From assembly GCF_003987475.1 (NCBI RefSeq), contig NZ_PIQH01000003.1, positions 62,001-126,000 on the forward strand: a stretch of 64,000 nucleotides of DNA, in the 5' to 3' direction. Under the pieces are notes generated by a model that did no database searches, was not told the origin of the DNA, and saw nothing but the letters and a program-made list of their open reading frames with translations. Below are positions 17,925-27,539 of the stretch, piece by piece. This stretch comes from Idiomarina tyrosinivorans. GTDB taxonomy: Bacteria > Pseudomonadota > Gammaproteobacteria > Enterobacterales > Alteromonadaceae. The number at the start of each line of letters is the position of its first letter. Positions within the stretch are counted from its first letter, which is position 1. The position numbers were made by a program, and so were the translations under genes.

Positions 17925-19193
17925 ATGGATATCATTTCTACTTATGGCATGATTCTGATTGCCATGGCGGCCATTTTTGGCTTCTTTATGGCTTGGGGTA
18001 TTGGTGCTAACGACGTTGCAAACGCGATGGGAACCTCCGTCGGCTCAAAGGCGTTGACTATTAAGCAAGCAATTATCATAGCAGCAATTTTCGAGTTCGC
18101 TGGAGCCTATTTGGCGGGCGGTGAAGTCACCGCAACTATCCGTAAAGGCATTATCGATTCGGCGTACTTTATCGATTCTCCAGATTTACTGGTGTTCGGT
18201 ATGATTGCCTCACTGCTAGCGGCGGGCTTTTGGCTGCTAATCGCATCTTATTTAGGCTGGCCGGTTTCAACCACGCACTCCATTGTCGGTGCTATTGTGG
18301 GGTTCGCTGCGGTCGGTGTAAGTGTAGAATCCGTTGCTTGGAGTAAAGTGATTGGTATAGTCGGCAGTTGGATTGTCACCCCGGCGATCTCAGGCTTTTT
18401 TGCCTACCTGATTTTTATGAGCGCGCAAAAGTTGATTTTTGACCAAGCTGACCCGTTGAAAAAGGCCAAGCGTTATGTGCCATTCTATATGGCATTGGCG
18501 GGCTTTGTATTGTCATTGGTTACCATTCAAAAAGGCTTGAAACACGTGGGTTTAAACCTAGCAACCAACGACGGCATTTTGTTGGCTGTTGGCATTGCTA
18601 TAGTGGTGTTCTTTATTGGTAAGTTTGCGATATCTCGTCTCAAATTCAATGAAGAAGCTAACCGCCAGATGCATTACGCCAACGTCGAAAAGGTGTTTGC
18701 GGTACTCATGGTTGTGACGGCTTGCTGTATGGCTTTTGCCCACGGTTCAAACGACGTGGCAAACGCCATTGGTCCGGTAGCCGCGATTGTTAGCGTTGTT
18801 AGCAGCGGTGGTGAGATTGGTAGCAAAGCACAGCTAGCTTGGTGGATATTGCCATTAGGCGGTGTGGGTATTGTTGCGGGCTTAGCGATTTTCGGTAAGC
18901 GTGTAATCGCCACTATCGGTAAAGGTATCACTCACTTAACCCCAAGCCGTGGTTTTGCTGCTGAGCTAGCGGCGGCTGCAACGGTCGTACTAGCCTCTGG
19001 CACAGGTCTGCCAATTTCAACCACGCAAACCCTCGTCGGTGCGGTGTTGGGGGTAGGCATGGCACGTGGTATTGCTGCGTTAAACCTAGGTGTGGTGCGA
19101 AATATCGTTGTTTCATGGGTCGTGACCCTGCCAGCAGGTGCGATCATGTCGATTATTTTCTTCTACATCATCAAAGCAGCCTTCGGCGCCTAA
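17925..19193 (+). CDS. PiT-family low-affinity inorganic phosphate transporter
   Basis: Encodes 422 residues with about ten membrane segments. The duplicated PiT signature is seen twice: AWGIGANDVANAMGTSVGSK near residue 22 and FAHGSNDVANAIGP near residue 270; STTHSIVGAIVG and STTQTLVGAVLG are the matching second motifs of each half. It imports phosphate, probably as a metal-phosphate complex with protons. Expression from the Pho boxes upstream of DUF47 implies induction in phosphate limitation, unlike constitutive PitA of E. coli. Confidence 0.94.
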   Translation: MDIISTYGMILIAMAAIFGFFMAWGIGANDVANAMGTSVGSKALTIKQAIIIAAIFEFAGAYLAGGEVTATIRKGIIDSAYFIDSPDLLVFGMIASLLAAGFWLLIASYLGWPVSTTHSIVGAIVGFAAVGVSVESVAWSKVIGIVGSWIVTPAISGFFAYLIFMSAQKLIFDQADPLKKAKRYVPFYMALAGFVLSLVTIQKGLKHVGLNLATNDGILLAVGIAIVVFFIGKFAISRLKFNEEANRQMHYANVEKVFAVLMVVTACCMAFAHGSNDVANAIGPVAAIVSVVSSGGEIGSKAQLAWWILPLGGVGIVAGLAIFGKRVIATIGKGITHLTPSRGFAAELAAAATVVLASGTGLPISTTQTLVGAVLGVGMARGIAALNLGVVRNIVVSWVVTLPAGAIMSIIFFYIIKAAFGA

Positions 19194-19213
19194 GCCAAAG
19201 CTGCTGTGAAGAA

Positions 19214-19237
19214 GCCCGCTTAACCGCGGGCTTTTTT
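19214..19237 (+). terminator. Rho-independent terminator after the phosphate transporter
   Basis: GCCCGC and GCGGGC pair around the loop TTAACC and are followed by six Ts. The stem sequence is the same as that of the terminator at 15444. Confidence 0.92.
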
Positions 19238-19333
19238 GTGCCTGAACAAAGCCCACCAAAAAAATTTACTTTCTTTCAAACTTTTTTCTGCCCATCATCG
19301 ACTCTGTACACAAATCCATGGAGATGATGACTT

Positions 19334-19882
19334 GTGTTAGCCGCGACTGATGAACATTTAGTCCAGAAGGCCTTAAGCGGAAATAAGAATGCTTGGCTGA
19401 AACTGGTAAAGCGCTACGAAAAGCTGGTGTACCACTATGCCTTTCGAATGGTGTCGAACCGCGAGGACGCATTGGACCTATTACAAGATACCTTTATTTC
19501 GGTATTTCGTAACCTTGCCTCTTGGCGCCAAGATGCCAGTTTTAAAACCTGGTTGTTGACCATTGCTCACCACCGTTGTGTGGAGTTTTATCGGCGCAAG
19601 AAAGATTTCAGCAACGTCGATGAACAAACCGAGGCCGCGTCTGAGGACGAATGGCACGATCCGGAAATGAGTACACATCGGCAGCAACAGGGGCAGCAGT
19701 TAACTCAAGCGATGCAGTTATTGCCTTTAGAACAACGTACGGTGGTTGAGTTGAAGTTTTATCAGCACTTAACCCTAGGCGAAATCGCCGACCAGCTCGG
19801 CATATCAACGAATACGGTGAAATCGCGGCTTTATACCGCGGTGGCGAAGTTACAGCAGCATGTGGAGGTAAGCCATGCGTGA
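19334..19882 (+). CDS. ECF-type RNA polymerase sigma factor
   Basis: Encodes 182 residues from GTG 19334, with GGAGATGA upstream. Region 2 reads REDALDLLQDTFISVFRNL, and region 4 VVELKFYQHLTLGEIADQLG followed by a helix-turn-helix ISTNTVKSRLYTA, typical of extracytoplasmic-function sigma factors. Region 3 is absent, as expected. It overlaps the next gene by 8 bp, which encodes a single-pass membrane protein placed where an anti-sigma factor belongs. I saw no convincing self-promoter of the GGAACTT type in front of it. Confidence 0.92.
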   Translation: MLAATDEHLVQKALSGNKNAWLKLVKRYEKLVYHYAFRMVSNREDALDLLQDTFISVFRNLASWRQDASFKTWLLTIAHHRCVEFYRRKKDFSNVDEQTEAASEDEWHDPEMSTHRQQQGQQLTQAMQLLPLEQRTVVELKFYQHLTLGEIADQLGISTNTVKSRLYTAVAKLQQHVEVSHA

Positions 19883-20594
19883 TTTACAGCAACAATTTGA
19901 TGATTGGCTTGAGGGCCGGTTGGATGATGCGCAAGCGCGCCATCTACACCAACAATTGCTGCAACATGAGCCGGAACTGGCAGAAATGATGGAAAACATG
20001 AGCGCGCTACAACAACACGCGGACGCTTATGCAGAGACCGAAGTGCCGGCTTGGAATCGTGAAGCGACTTTCCAACAGCATTATGTGCAGCGCACTGAGC
20101 CGCTGCTTAGCAAGTGGTTCAGCTTATGGTTACCGGCGGGCTCTATGGCTTTTTCGGTATTAGCACTGGCATTGGTGTTATTGAACGTGCAGGTCAGCAA
20201 TACCGCAGAAGGTTGGCAGGTAGCCTTCGGTGGTGGCGGTAATGAGCTTAGGCCTCAGGCTATACAGCAGCAGATAGACCAGGCGGTCGCTGCACGCTTA
20301 GCGAAATTTGAGGACAGCCAGGATGCCAAGCTGCAGCAATACGCCAGCAACTTAAAGCAAGACTTTACTGACAGCCTGAAAGCTTCGACCACCCAGTTGG
20401 CGAGTTACGTGTTAGCAACCAGCCGCCAAGAACGGCGAGAAGATTTCAGTGACTTTATTCAATATGTAAACGAGCAGCGTGAAGACGACCAAGTGTTTTA
20501 CGCCAACCTCATTAAACAGTTTCAAGAAGACGTGGCGGACCAGACTAGCTATCGCTCGCAGGCGCCCGTTTCAAAGTTAACCCCGAAGGAGTAA
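19875..20594 (+). CDS. Probable anti-sigma factor, single-pass membrane protein
   Basis: Encodes 239 residues. The cytoplasmic N-terminus (about 1-80) is acidic and helical, QQFDDWLEGRLDDAQARHLH, reminiscent of anti-sigma domains although it lacks a visible zinc HxxxCxxC motif. One membrane segment near 88-107 (LPAGSMAFSVLALALVLLNV) is followed by a periplasmic part rich in Gln and coiled-coil heptads. The function is inferred from its 8-bp overlap with the sigma gene and topology; the domain is not certain. Confidence 0.65.
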   Translation: MRDLQQQFDDWLEGRLDDAQARHLHQQLLQHEPELAEMMENMSALQQHADAYAETEVPAWNREATFQQHYVQRTEPLLSKWFSLWLPAGSMAFSVLALALVLLNVQVSNTAEGWQVAFGGGGNELRPQAIQQQIDQAVAARLAKFEDSQDAKLQQYASNLKQDFTDSLKASTTQLASYVLATSRQERREDFSDFIQYVNEQREDDQVFYANLIKQFQEDVADQTSYRSQAPVSKLTPKE

Positions 20595-20598
20595 TACC

Positions 20599-21582
20599 AT
20601 GAACACGACTCGCATTGCCTCAGCATTTATCGCGCTTGGCTTAGCCAGTGTTTTGACCACCGCTGCTTGTGCAACAACAGAGGCTCCGGCTACTCCGGCG
20701 CCGACTGCGGCACCGCAACCGGCTGCCCAAGCCGATGGCCCTTATGCACAGTTGCGTCAGCAATTGGACATTATGACCAGTATTTTTAATACCTCGCTGA
20801 AACACGGCGACGCGAAAATCCGCTTTTCGCCCCTGACATACACGTACTTGCGTGACCAAGGCGTAGTATTCCGTACTCGCAGCCGCAATGTGTTTTACTT
20901 TCAATCGCCAGATGGACCTATGACTGTTGTGCCTCAGATTCCGCCCATGCCTACCGTTAATGGTGTAGACGTACAAGCGGCGGTAGAGCGCGGTATGGCA
21001 GAAGCTCAACAAGCCCTGCAAAACGTGCGGATTGAGTTTAATGGCGAAGACATGGATTTTGATTGGCACGAGCAGTCGGATGAAATCCGCGACTTAGCGG
21101 ATGAGCAACGCGACATTGCTTGGGATATCCGTGACACCGAACGTGAGTTGCGCGATTTGGAATTCCAACAACGCAACGCGCCAAGCGATGAAAAAGATGC
21201 GTTAGCGAAAGAGCAGAAGCAACTGCAGGAGCAATTAGCTGAATTACGTAAACGGGAGCGTAACTACAAGCAGCAAATCGACACGTTGGTAGCCGAGCAG
21301 AAACGCCAAGCGGAACAGCTGAAGCAACAACGCCAACAGCAACGTGATGCGTCATTGCAACAGTTCGAGCAAACACTGGGCACAGTATTGTGCGATTACG
21401 GTGTGACCCTAAGAAATTTGCCGGACGATGAGAATGTGACGGTGATTTTGGAGAATTTTGGCTCACAAACACAACCGAATGCAGATCGTATCTATGTGTT
21501 TAACAAGAAAAAAATAAGTTCTTGTAAAGGAAATTCAGATTCGAGTGAACTGATCAGTGGGGCTGATGCGTATTATTTTTAA
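20599..21582 (+). CDS. Secreted coiled-coil protein of unknown function, in the sigma-factor operon
   Basis: Encodes 327 residues. Signal peptide 1-24 (ALGLASVLTTAACA), then an Ala/Pro-rich linker, a domain of about 100 residues with the strand LRDQGVVFRTRSR, a long coiled coil (about 155-255, rich in Gln, Arg, Glu, e.g. LAKEQKQLQEQLAELRKRER) and a C-terminal domain with two Cys (LCDYGVTL, ISSCKG) that could form a disulfide. Alternatively the N-terminal TAAC could be a lipid-attachment Cys. Lying 4 bp after the anti-sigma gene, it may be the envelope sensor or target of that system. Confidence 0.6.
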   Translation: MNTTRIASAFIALGLASVLTTAACATTEAPATPAPTAAPQPAAQADGPYAQLRQQLDIMTSIFNTSLKHGDAKIRFSPLTYTYLRDQGVVFRTRSRNVFYFQSPDGPMTVVPQIPPMPTVNGVDVQAAVERGMAEAQQALQNVRIEFNGEDMDFDWHEQSDEIRDLADEQRDIAWDIRDTERELRDLEFQQRNAPSDEKDALAKEQKQLQEQLAELRKRERNYKQQIDTLVAEQKRQAEQLKQQRQQQRDASLQQFEQTLGTVLCDYGVTLRNLPDDENVTVILENFGSQTQPNADRIYVFNKKKISSCKGNSDSSELISGADAYYF

Positions 21583-21649
21583 CCAGTAATGAGTTTCCCC
21601 TGAAACGTTCATTGAGAGAAAGGTTGTAATTTGTTGTTCTCAAACTTTC

Positions 21650-21679
21650 ACGCGCCTACCCTCTAGGCGCGTTTTTTTT
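21650..21679 (+). terminator. Rho-independent terminator of the sigma-factor operon
   Basis: ACGCGCCTA and TAGGCGCGT form a 9-bp stem with the loop CCCTC and a run of eight Ts. Confidence 0.92.
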
Positions 21680-21796
21680 GCCTGTGATCTTCGTAATTTT
21701 GGCCATTTTCCAGTACTATTTGCACACTTTTGAAAACGGCGCATGGTATGCGTTGTCGGCAACATAACTGAAACGGTGAAAGGGTGTAGAAAGGCC

Positions 21797-22855
21797 ATGA
21801 GCGATAACGACAGCGGTTTAACCGTCAAAGATTTTTCGTTTGACCTTCCTGATGAATTGATTGCGCGCCACCCGCAGGCGCAGCGCAGTGCTAGCCGCTT
21901 GCTGCATGTGGATGCGCAACAGCAACAAATACATCACGGCCAGTTCACCGACATTGTTGATCATCTGCAAGCCGGTGACTTGCTGGTGTTTAACGATACC
22001 CGAGTGATTCCTGCGCGGCTACTCGGTGAAAAGACCAGCGGCGGAAAAGTTGAAGTTCTGGTAGAACGCATTCTCGATGAACATCGTGTACTGGCGCATA
22101 TTGGTAGTAACCGCTCACCAAAGCCGGGTCAGCAGCTACTGCTAGAAGGTGCGGTTAAGGTAGAAATGGTAGAGCGCCATGATGCCCTGTTTGAACTGCG
22201 TTTTTTACACGATGAACCAGTACTTGAGTTGCTAGAGCGATACGGGCACATGCCTTTACCGCCCTATATCGACCGTCCTGACGAAGATAGCGATAAAGAG
22301 CGCTATCAAACGGTTTATGCCAGCAAGCCAGGCGCGGTTGCCGCACCAACAGCGGGGCTTCATTTCGACCAAGATATTTTGCAACGGCTACAGGATAAAG
22401 GGGTCGAGTTTGCCTATGTGACGTTGCACGTTGGTGCTGGGACGTTTCAGCCAGTAAGAGTAGAAAATATCAAAGACCACCACATGCATAGCGAATACGC
22501 GCAAGTACCAGAACAAACCGTAGAGGCAGTATTGCGCACCCGCGCCAACGGTGGTCGAGTAGTAGCTGTAGGAACGACATCAGTGCGCTCGTTAGAATCA
22601 GCAGCACAGGCGGCACAGCAACAAAACGAAGTGATAGCGCCGTTTTTTGCCGATACCGATATTTTTATTTATCCAGGCTATGAGTTCAAAGTAGTGGATG
22701 CGTTGGTGACCAACTTCCACTTGCCCGAGTCGACCCTCATTATGTTGGTGTCGGCGTTCTCAGGAAAGCCATTGATTATGAATGCGTACCAGCAAGCAAT
22801 AGCTCAGCGTTACCGCTTTTTTAGCTACGGCGACGCGATGCTACTGACACGCTAA
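21797..22855 (+). CDS. queA: S-adenosylmethionine:tRNA ribosyltransferase-isomerase
   Basis: Encodes 352 residues from ATG 21797 (AAAGG upstream); an ATG at 21743 is also in frame but has no ribosome site. It adds the cyclopentene ring precursor to preQ1-modified tRNA, the penultimate step of queuosine synthesis. Family motifs: [49 protein letters not shown] and [16 protein letters not shown]. Next gene is tgt, 20 bp downstream. Confidence 0.97.
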   Translation: MSDNDSGLTVKDFSFDLPDELIARHPQAQRSASRLLHVDAQQQQIHHGQFTDIVDHLQAGDLLVFNDTRVIPARLLGEKTSGGKVEVLVERILDEHRVLAHIGSNRSPKPGQQLLLEGAVKVEMVERHDALFELRFLHDEPVLELLERYGHMPLPPYIDRPDEDSDKERYQTVYASKPGAVAAPTAGLHFDQDILQRLQDKGVEFAYVTLHVGAGTFQPVRVENIKDHHMHSEYAQVPEQTVEAVLRTRANGGRVVAVGTTSVRSLESAAQAAQQQNEVIAPFFADTDIFIYPGYEFKVVDALVTNFHLPESTLIMLVSAFSGKPLIMNAYQQAIAQRYRFFSYGDAMLLTR

Positions 22856-22866
22856 GCAAGGAGTGA

Positions 22867-23994
<1,128 letters not shown>

Positions 23995-24006
23995 TAAGGA
24001 CAACAA

Positions 24007-24345
24007 ATGTCAGCGCAAGAAACGATAGAATTTACCATTGCTGAGGGGCCGACGTTACAACCGGAGCAGGCCAGTGTGGTATACGGTGGTAAGGTGGTAT
24101 TCCTGAACACCGCAAACGCCGATGTCGAAGTGCATATAAATGGCTTTGATTCTGACCACAATGTGAATAAAAAAATTACGCCGGTTGGTAATGGCCAAAA
24201 GGTCGTAGTCCCTGTTGCTGAATTCGCCAAACGTGGTGAAACGGTCGCAGTCACCTACCAATTCAGCGTTATGGAACAAGGAGGCGAAGGTGATGGTGAT
24301 TTAGGTGGTGGTAAAGTAAGCGGTGACATAGACGTTACCCCATAG
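24007..24345 (+). CDS. Small protein of unknown function following tgt
   Basis: Encodes 112 residues, no signal peptide, starting 12 bp after tgt with AAGGA upstream. Predominantly beta by pattern (VVYGGKVVFLNTANADVEVHI, KVVVPVAEF, VAVTYQFSVM), ending in a Gly/Glu/Asp-rich tail. The beta sandwich feel recalls cupredoxin-like or immunoglobulin-like folds but no metal ligands stand out. In many Gammaproteobacteria yajC-secD-secF follow tgt; here this gene takes their place. Family not recognised. Confidence 0.6.
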   Translation: MSAQETIEFTIAEGPTLQPEQASVVYGGKVVFLNTANADVEVHINGFDSDHNVNKKITPVGNGQKVVVPVAEFAKRGETVAVTYQFSVMEQGGEGDGDLGGGKVSGDIDVTP

Positions 24346-24374
24346 CTCATCACCGTCTCAGCTTCGACCTGCCA

Positions 24375-27300
24375 TCAATGCGTTGCTGACAGGTCGACTA
24401 ATTTATTGATTAACATAATTTGTGACCAGTGCTGAATGCGGTAGCGCACCGCATTAGCTTGAAAGCGCGAAATTGCTGCTTTACTGGGCGCCAAACGTAT
24501 CGGCTTTTGTTCCCAGTCGATTCTGTGGAACGCGTCGGCGAGCAGATCGATGGCGTAAACTTGATTGGCTTCGCTAAGCGCATCTACCTTTCTTTGTTTT
24601 AACAGCTCAAACCATTGTTGAATGCCGGCTTTATCTGATGATAGATAGCGCTTAATGGCTTCAGCATAAAGCCACGTATCGGTACTGAGAGGCGTTACCG
24701 CAGAGTCGTGCGCTTCATGTGCGCTACCAATAAATGCGGCTAACATGTCATGCTGTTGCTCAGTGTTAAGCACTTCAGCAAGCTCTGCGCCGAGTTTTAT
24801 CGTATTGATTAGTGGCGAAAAGGTGTTTGGTTGAGCCTCAAATTCTGAAATTTTATGACGGTTGCTCGCGCTGAGCGGGCAGCGCGCATCATTGTGCGCA
24901 CAAAACGAGGTTATAAATAGCAGTTCGTTTGTCACGAAAGTCGATTTCGCCATATAGGGCGCAACAATATCAAACGCGCCGTTAAGGTCATAGCGGCTAG
25001 GCTCCAGCGTTTCAGAGCTTGGCGAGTTTGTAATGATATGTCTGACAATTTTTATCAGATAAGCGTTAACCACCCAGTTGTCTGGGTTGAGTTTGTTTGC
25101 TCGTAAAATATGTTGGTAAGCAGCCTCAAGCGTCGCAGTGTTTTCTGGATAACCTTGTTCAAAGCCTGCTTCGAGTAAGAACTTTGCATAGTTCACTTCT
25201 AAACCGAAGCGGCCGGGGGCTAAGTCAACAGCGCGGCGATAATTGGCGTCGGCTAATTTGAAGGTCTTTGCTATTTCAGAGGTGTTTAACCCTCGGCTGT
25301 ATTGGAAATCCAGCAACTGCTGATATTGATTGGCAAGGGTGTAGTAGAAAAAGTAATTCTTTCGCGCTGCTGGAATGTCGGCAGCGACACTCTGCATGCG
25401 TTTTAGTGCTGACAGTGAACTTTTACCAATCATGCCAAGTTTGGACGCAAGCAGACCAAGATCTTTTAATAACTGCAGTCGTATTTCTGTTCCCATGCCT
25501 TGCTGTCCGACCTTTTGCTTGGACAAGCTCAGGGCTTTCTCGTACCACCGTATGGCGCGGCTAAAGTCGTCAATAGTGTTGCCGTAGGTGAGTTCATTTT
25601 GGTCATTGCTTAAACTCACCGCTAGACCTTTGTAGTAAGCGCTGTAGGGGTGTTCAGGCGCAAGCGCGAGCATAGTGTTGGCGAGGTTTTGCATTTTCTC
25701 AACCCACTGCTCGCCAGCAGCCTCACTTTGCTTCGCTTGCAGACCCATTTGCAGCACAATGGCGCCTTCAACGCTATAGCTGTCGAAGTAACTGGGAGCA
25801 ATTTTGTGCAGCCGATCGAATACCGGCGCAATGGCTTGGTAACGCGCCTGCATCTGTTGCCAATCGCTCTCTGCGCGTGCCGCCATAATACGTTCTAATG
25901 CAATGGTGGTGCGTAGTGCCAAGGGTTCATAAAACCAACTGGCAAATTGGCCGCTAGCCAGCGTTTCATCGGCTTTGTCGAGGTTGCCGGCGAGGTATTG
26001 GGCTAACCCGGTTAAGTAGTCTTTTGGCAGTTCGCTTTGCTGTTCACTGGCTAGGCTGCGTTGCAAATAACGCAGCGCGGGTTGCTGGTGCTGTTGCTGC
26101 AACTCAGCAATAAACGCTTGGCGATCTTCTGGGCGCACGATACTGGCAGCCTCGCGTTGTCCGGACCGGTAAAGCTCAGTGTGCGTGCGAGCCAATGCCA
26201 ATGCCATGCGGGCGTCCTGATAACCCGACTGCCAGCCTTTATTAAGCAATTGTAATGCCCGCTCTGGTTGGTTCAACGCCAATGCGGTTTTACCCGCGGC
26301 ATAGTAGGCCGGTCCAGCGAAGAAGGCCGATTTATTATCAGCGGTGCTAACCAGCTCGGTGGCGGTTTGCTGCAATTGTTGGTAATCGTCGCTGATATCA
26401 CTAATTGGCGACATTTGAATAAAGCGCACCCGCGATTCGACGTCTTTTACCTGCTCGACAAATTGCTGCAACGCCGCTTCCCGTTCACTCAAGCGCGACT
26501 GGTAAACGGCAAATCCCACACTCGCCATAATGGCTGCCGCAAATAAGCTGGTAATAACGCCACTGGTCCATGGCGCGCGCTTGTACCATAACCTCAAGCG
26601 TTCACCCGCCCCGCGATTTAACGACGTTGGTAGGCATTGTAACCAGCGTTGCAGATCATCCGCTAACGCGGCGGCGTTGGCATAGCGCGCATTCGGCTCG
26701 CGTTGCAAACAGTGCATGACAATATCGCATAAATCGCTGGGTAATTCTGGGCACTGACGTTGTAACGGCAGAATATCGCTGTGCTGGATTTTGTTAACTA
26801 TTTCGGTGGTCGCTGCTACGGCAATTGCCGGCTCACCACTCAGCATAAAATATAGCGTTGCACCTAGACTGTAGACATCGGCGCTGGGGCCAATAAACTG
26901 CCAAGCATCGGCAATGCCTTCGGCAGCCTCAGGTGCCGCTTGCTCTGGTGCCATATAGAACAGGCTGCCCTGGCCAGGTTGAATACCCAAGCTTGAACGC
27001 TCAGTGTGCGCGGCAATGCCAAAATCGACCAGCGTTGCAGACACCGGTTGTTTGGGTGCCGGAGGGGTGGTTAACAAGATATTTCCCGGTTTGATATCTC
27101 GGTGTACCACGCCGCGTTGGTGCACCTCCCCGAGACCACTGGCGATCTGCGCAATGGCGTCGACTTTCTGTTTCACGCTCATTTGCTCGCGGTATGCATA
27201 GAGGGTATCGCCACCAATATATTGCATCACCATATACAAGGCGTCGCCTTCTTCCGCGACCTCGAACACCTTGACGATACGGTCGTGCTCTACATGGGCC

Positions 27301-27539
27301 AAAAGCCGAGCTTCGTTAATAAAGCGTTCGCGGGCAACCCGAGTCGCTGCATTGACAAACTTGATCGCGACGTCACGTTGCAACTGCGTGTCGTATGCCT
27401 GATATACCGCACCATTACCGCCTTTCCCAAGCAAACGCTGACATTGGTAGCGGCGATTAATTGGGTAGGGAAAGCTGGCGCTGGTGTTGGAGTTATTCTC
27501 TGCGCCTGACGGATCAATTAACGTTTCGTCGTTATTCAT
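24375..27539 (-). CDS. Membrane-anchored Ser/Thr protein kinase with long helical-repeat tail
   Basis: Encodes 1054 residues. Kinase domain about 31-295: Gly loop GKGGNG, Lys60 (VAIKF), catalytic HRDIKPGN with D148, metal-binding D172 in DFG, and APE-like APEQ. A membrane segment follows near 325-347 (SGVITSLFAAAIMASVGFAVY). The remaining 700 residues are helical with TPR-like repeats (PERALQLLNKGWQSGYQDARMAL) and would lie in the periplasm. Hanks-type kinases of this layout sense or recruit envelope partners; the substrate is unknown. It begins 8 bp inside the end of a second kinase gene, so the two are co-expressed. Confidence 0.9.
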   Translation of the reverse strand: MNNDETLIDPSGAENNSNTSASFPYPINRRYQCQRLLGKGGNGAVYQAYDTQLQRDVAIKFVNAATRVARERFINEARLLAHVEHDRIVKVFEVAEEGDALYMVMQYIGGDTLYAYREQMSVKQKVDAIAQIASGLGEVHQRGVVHRDIKPGNILLTTPPAPKQPVSATLVDFGIAAHTERSSLGIQPGQGSLFYMAPEQAAPEAAEGIADAWQFIGPSADVYSLGATLYFMLSGEPAIAVAATTEIVNKIQHSDILPLQRQCPELPSDLCDIVMHCLQREPNARYANAAALADDLQRWLQCLPTSLNRGAGERLRLWYKRAPWTSGVITSLFAAAIMASVGFAVYQSRLSEREAALQQFVEQVKDVESRVRFIQMSPISDISDDYQQLQQTATELVSTADNKSAFFAGPAYYAAGKTALALNQPERALQLLNKGWQSGYQDARMALALARTHTELYRSGQREAASIVRPEDRQAFIAELQQQHQQPALRYLQRSLASEQQSELPKDYLTGLAQYLAGNLDKADETLASGQFASWFYEPLALRTTIALERIMAARAESDWQQMQARYQAIAPVFDRLHKIAPSYFDSYSVEGAIVLQMGLQAKQSEAAGEQWVEKMQNLANTMLALAPEHPYSAYYKGLAVSLSNDQNELTYGNTIDDFSRAIRWYEKALSLSKQKVGQQGMGTEIRLQLLKDLGLLASKLGMIGKSSLSALKRMQSVAADIPAARKNYFFYYTLANQYQQLLDFQYSRGLNTSEIAKTFKLADANYRRAVDLAPGRFGLEVNYAKFLLEAGFEQGYPENTATLEAAYQHILRANKLNPDNWVVNAYLIKIVRHIITNSPSSETLEPSRYDLNGAFDIVAPYMAKSTFVTNELLFITSFCAHNDARCPLSASNRHKISEFEAQPNTFSPLINTIKLGAELAEVLNTEQQHDMLAAFIGSAHEAHDSAVTPLSTDTWLYAEAIKRYLSSDKAGIQQWFELLKQRKVDALSEANQVYAIDLLADAFHRIDWEQKPIRLAPSKAAISRFQANAVRYRIQHWSQIMLINKLVDLSATH

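Noticed and set aside
19241-19333. Self-promoter of the ECF sigma factor (AAACTT ... TCTGT)
   Set aside because: The spacing is 19 bp instead of the usual 16-17 and the -35 lacks GG; not convincing.
24365-24396. Terminator between the small post-tgt gene and the kinase gene (CGACCTG/CAGGTCG)
   Set aside because: Seven pairs with an 18-nt loop, no T-run, and the right arm lies in coding sequence; too weak to list.
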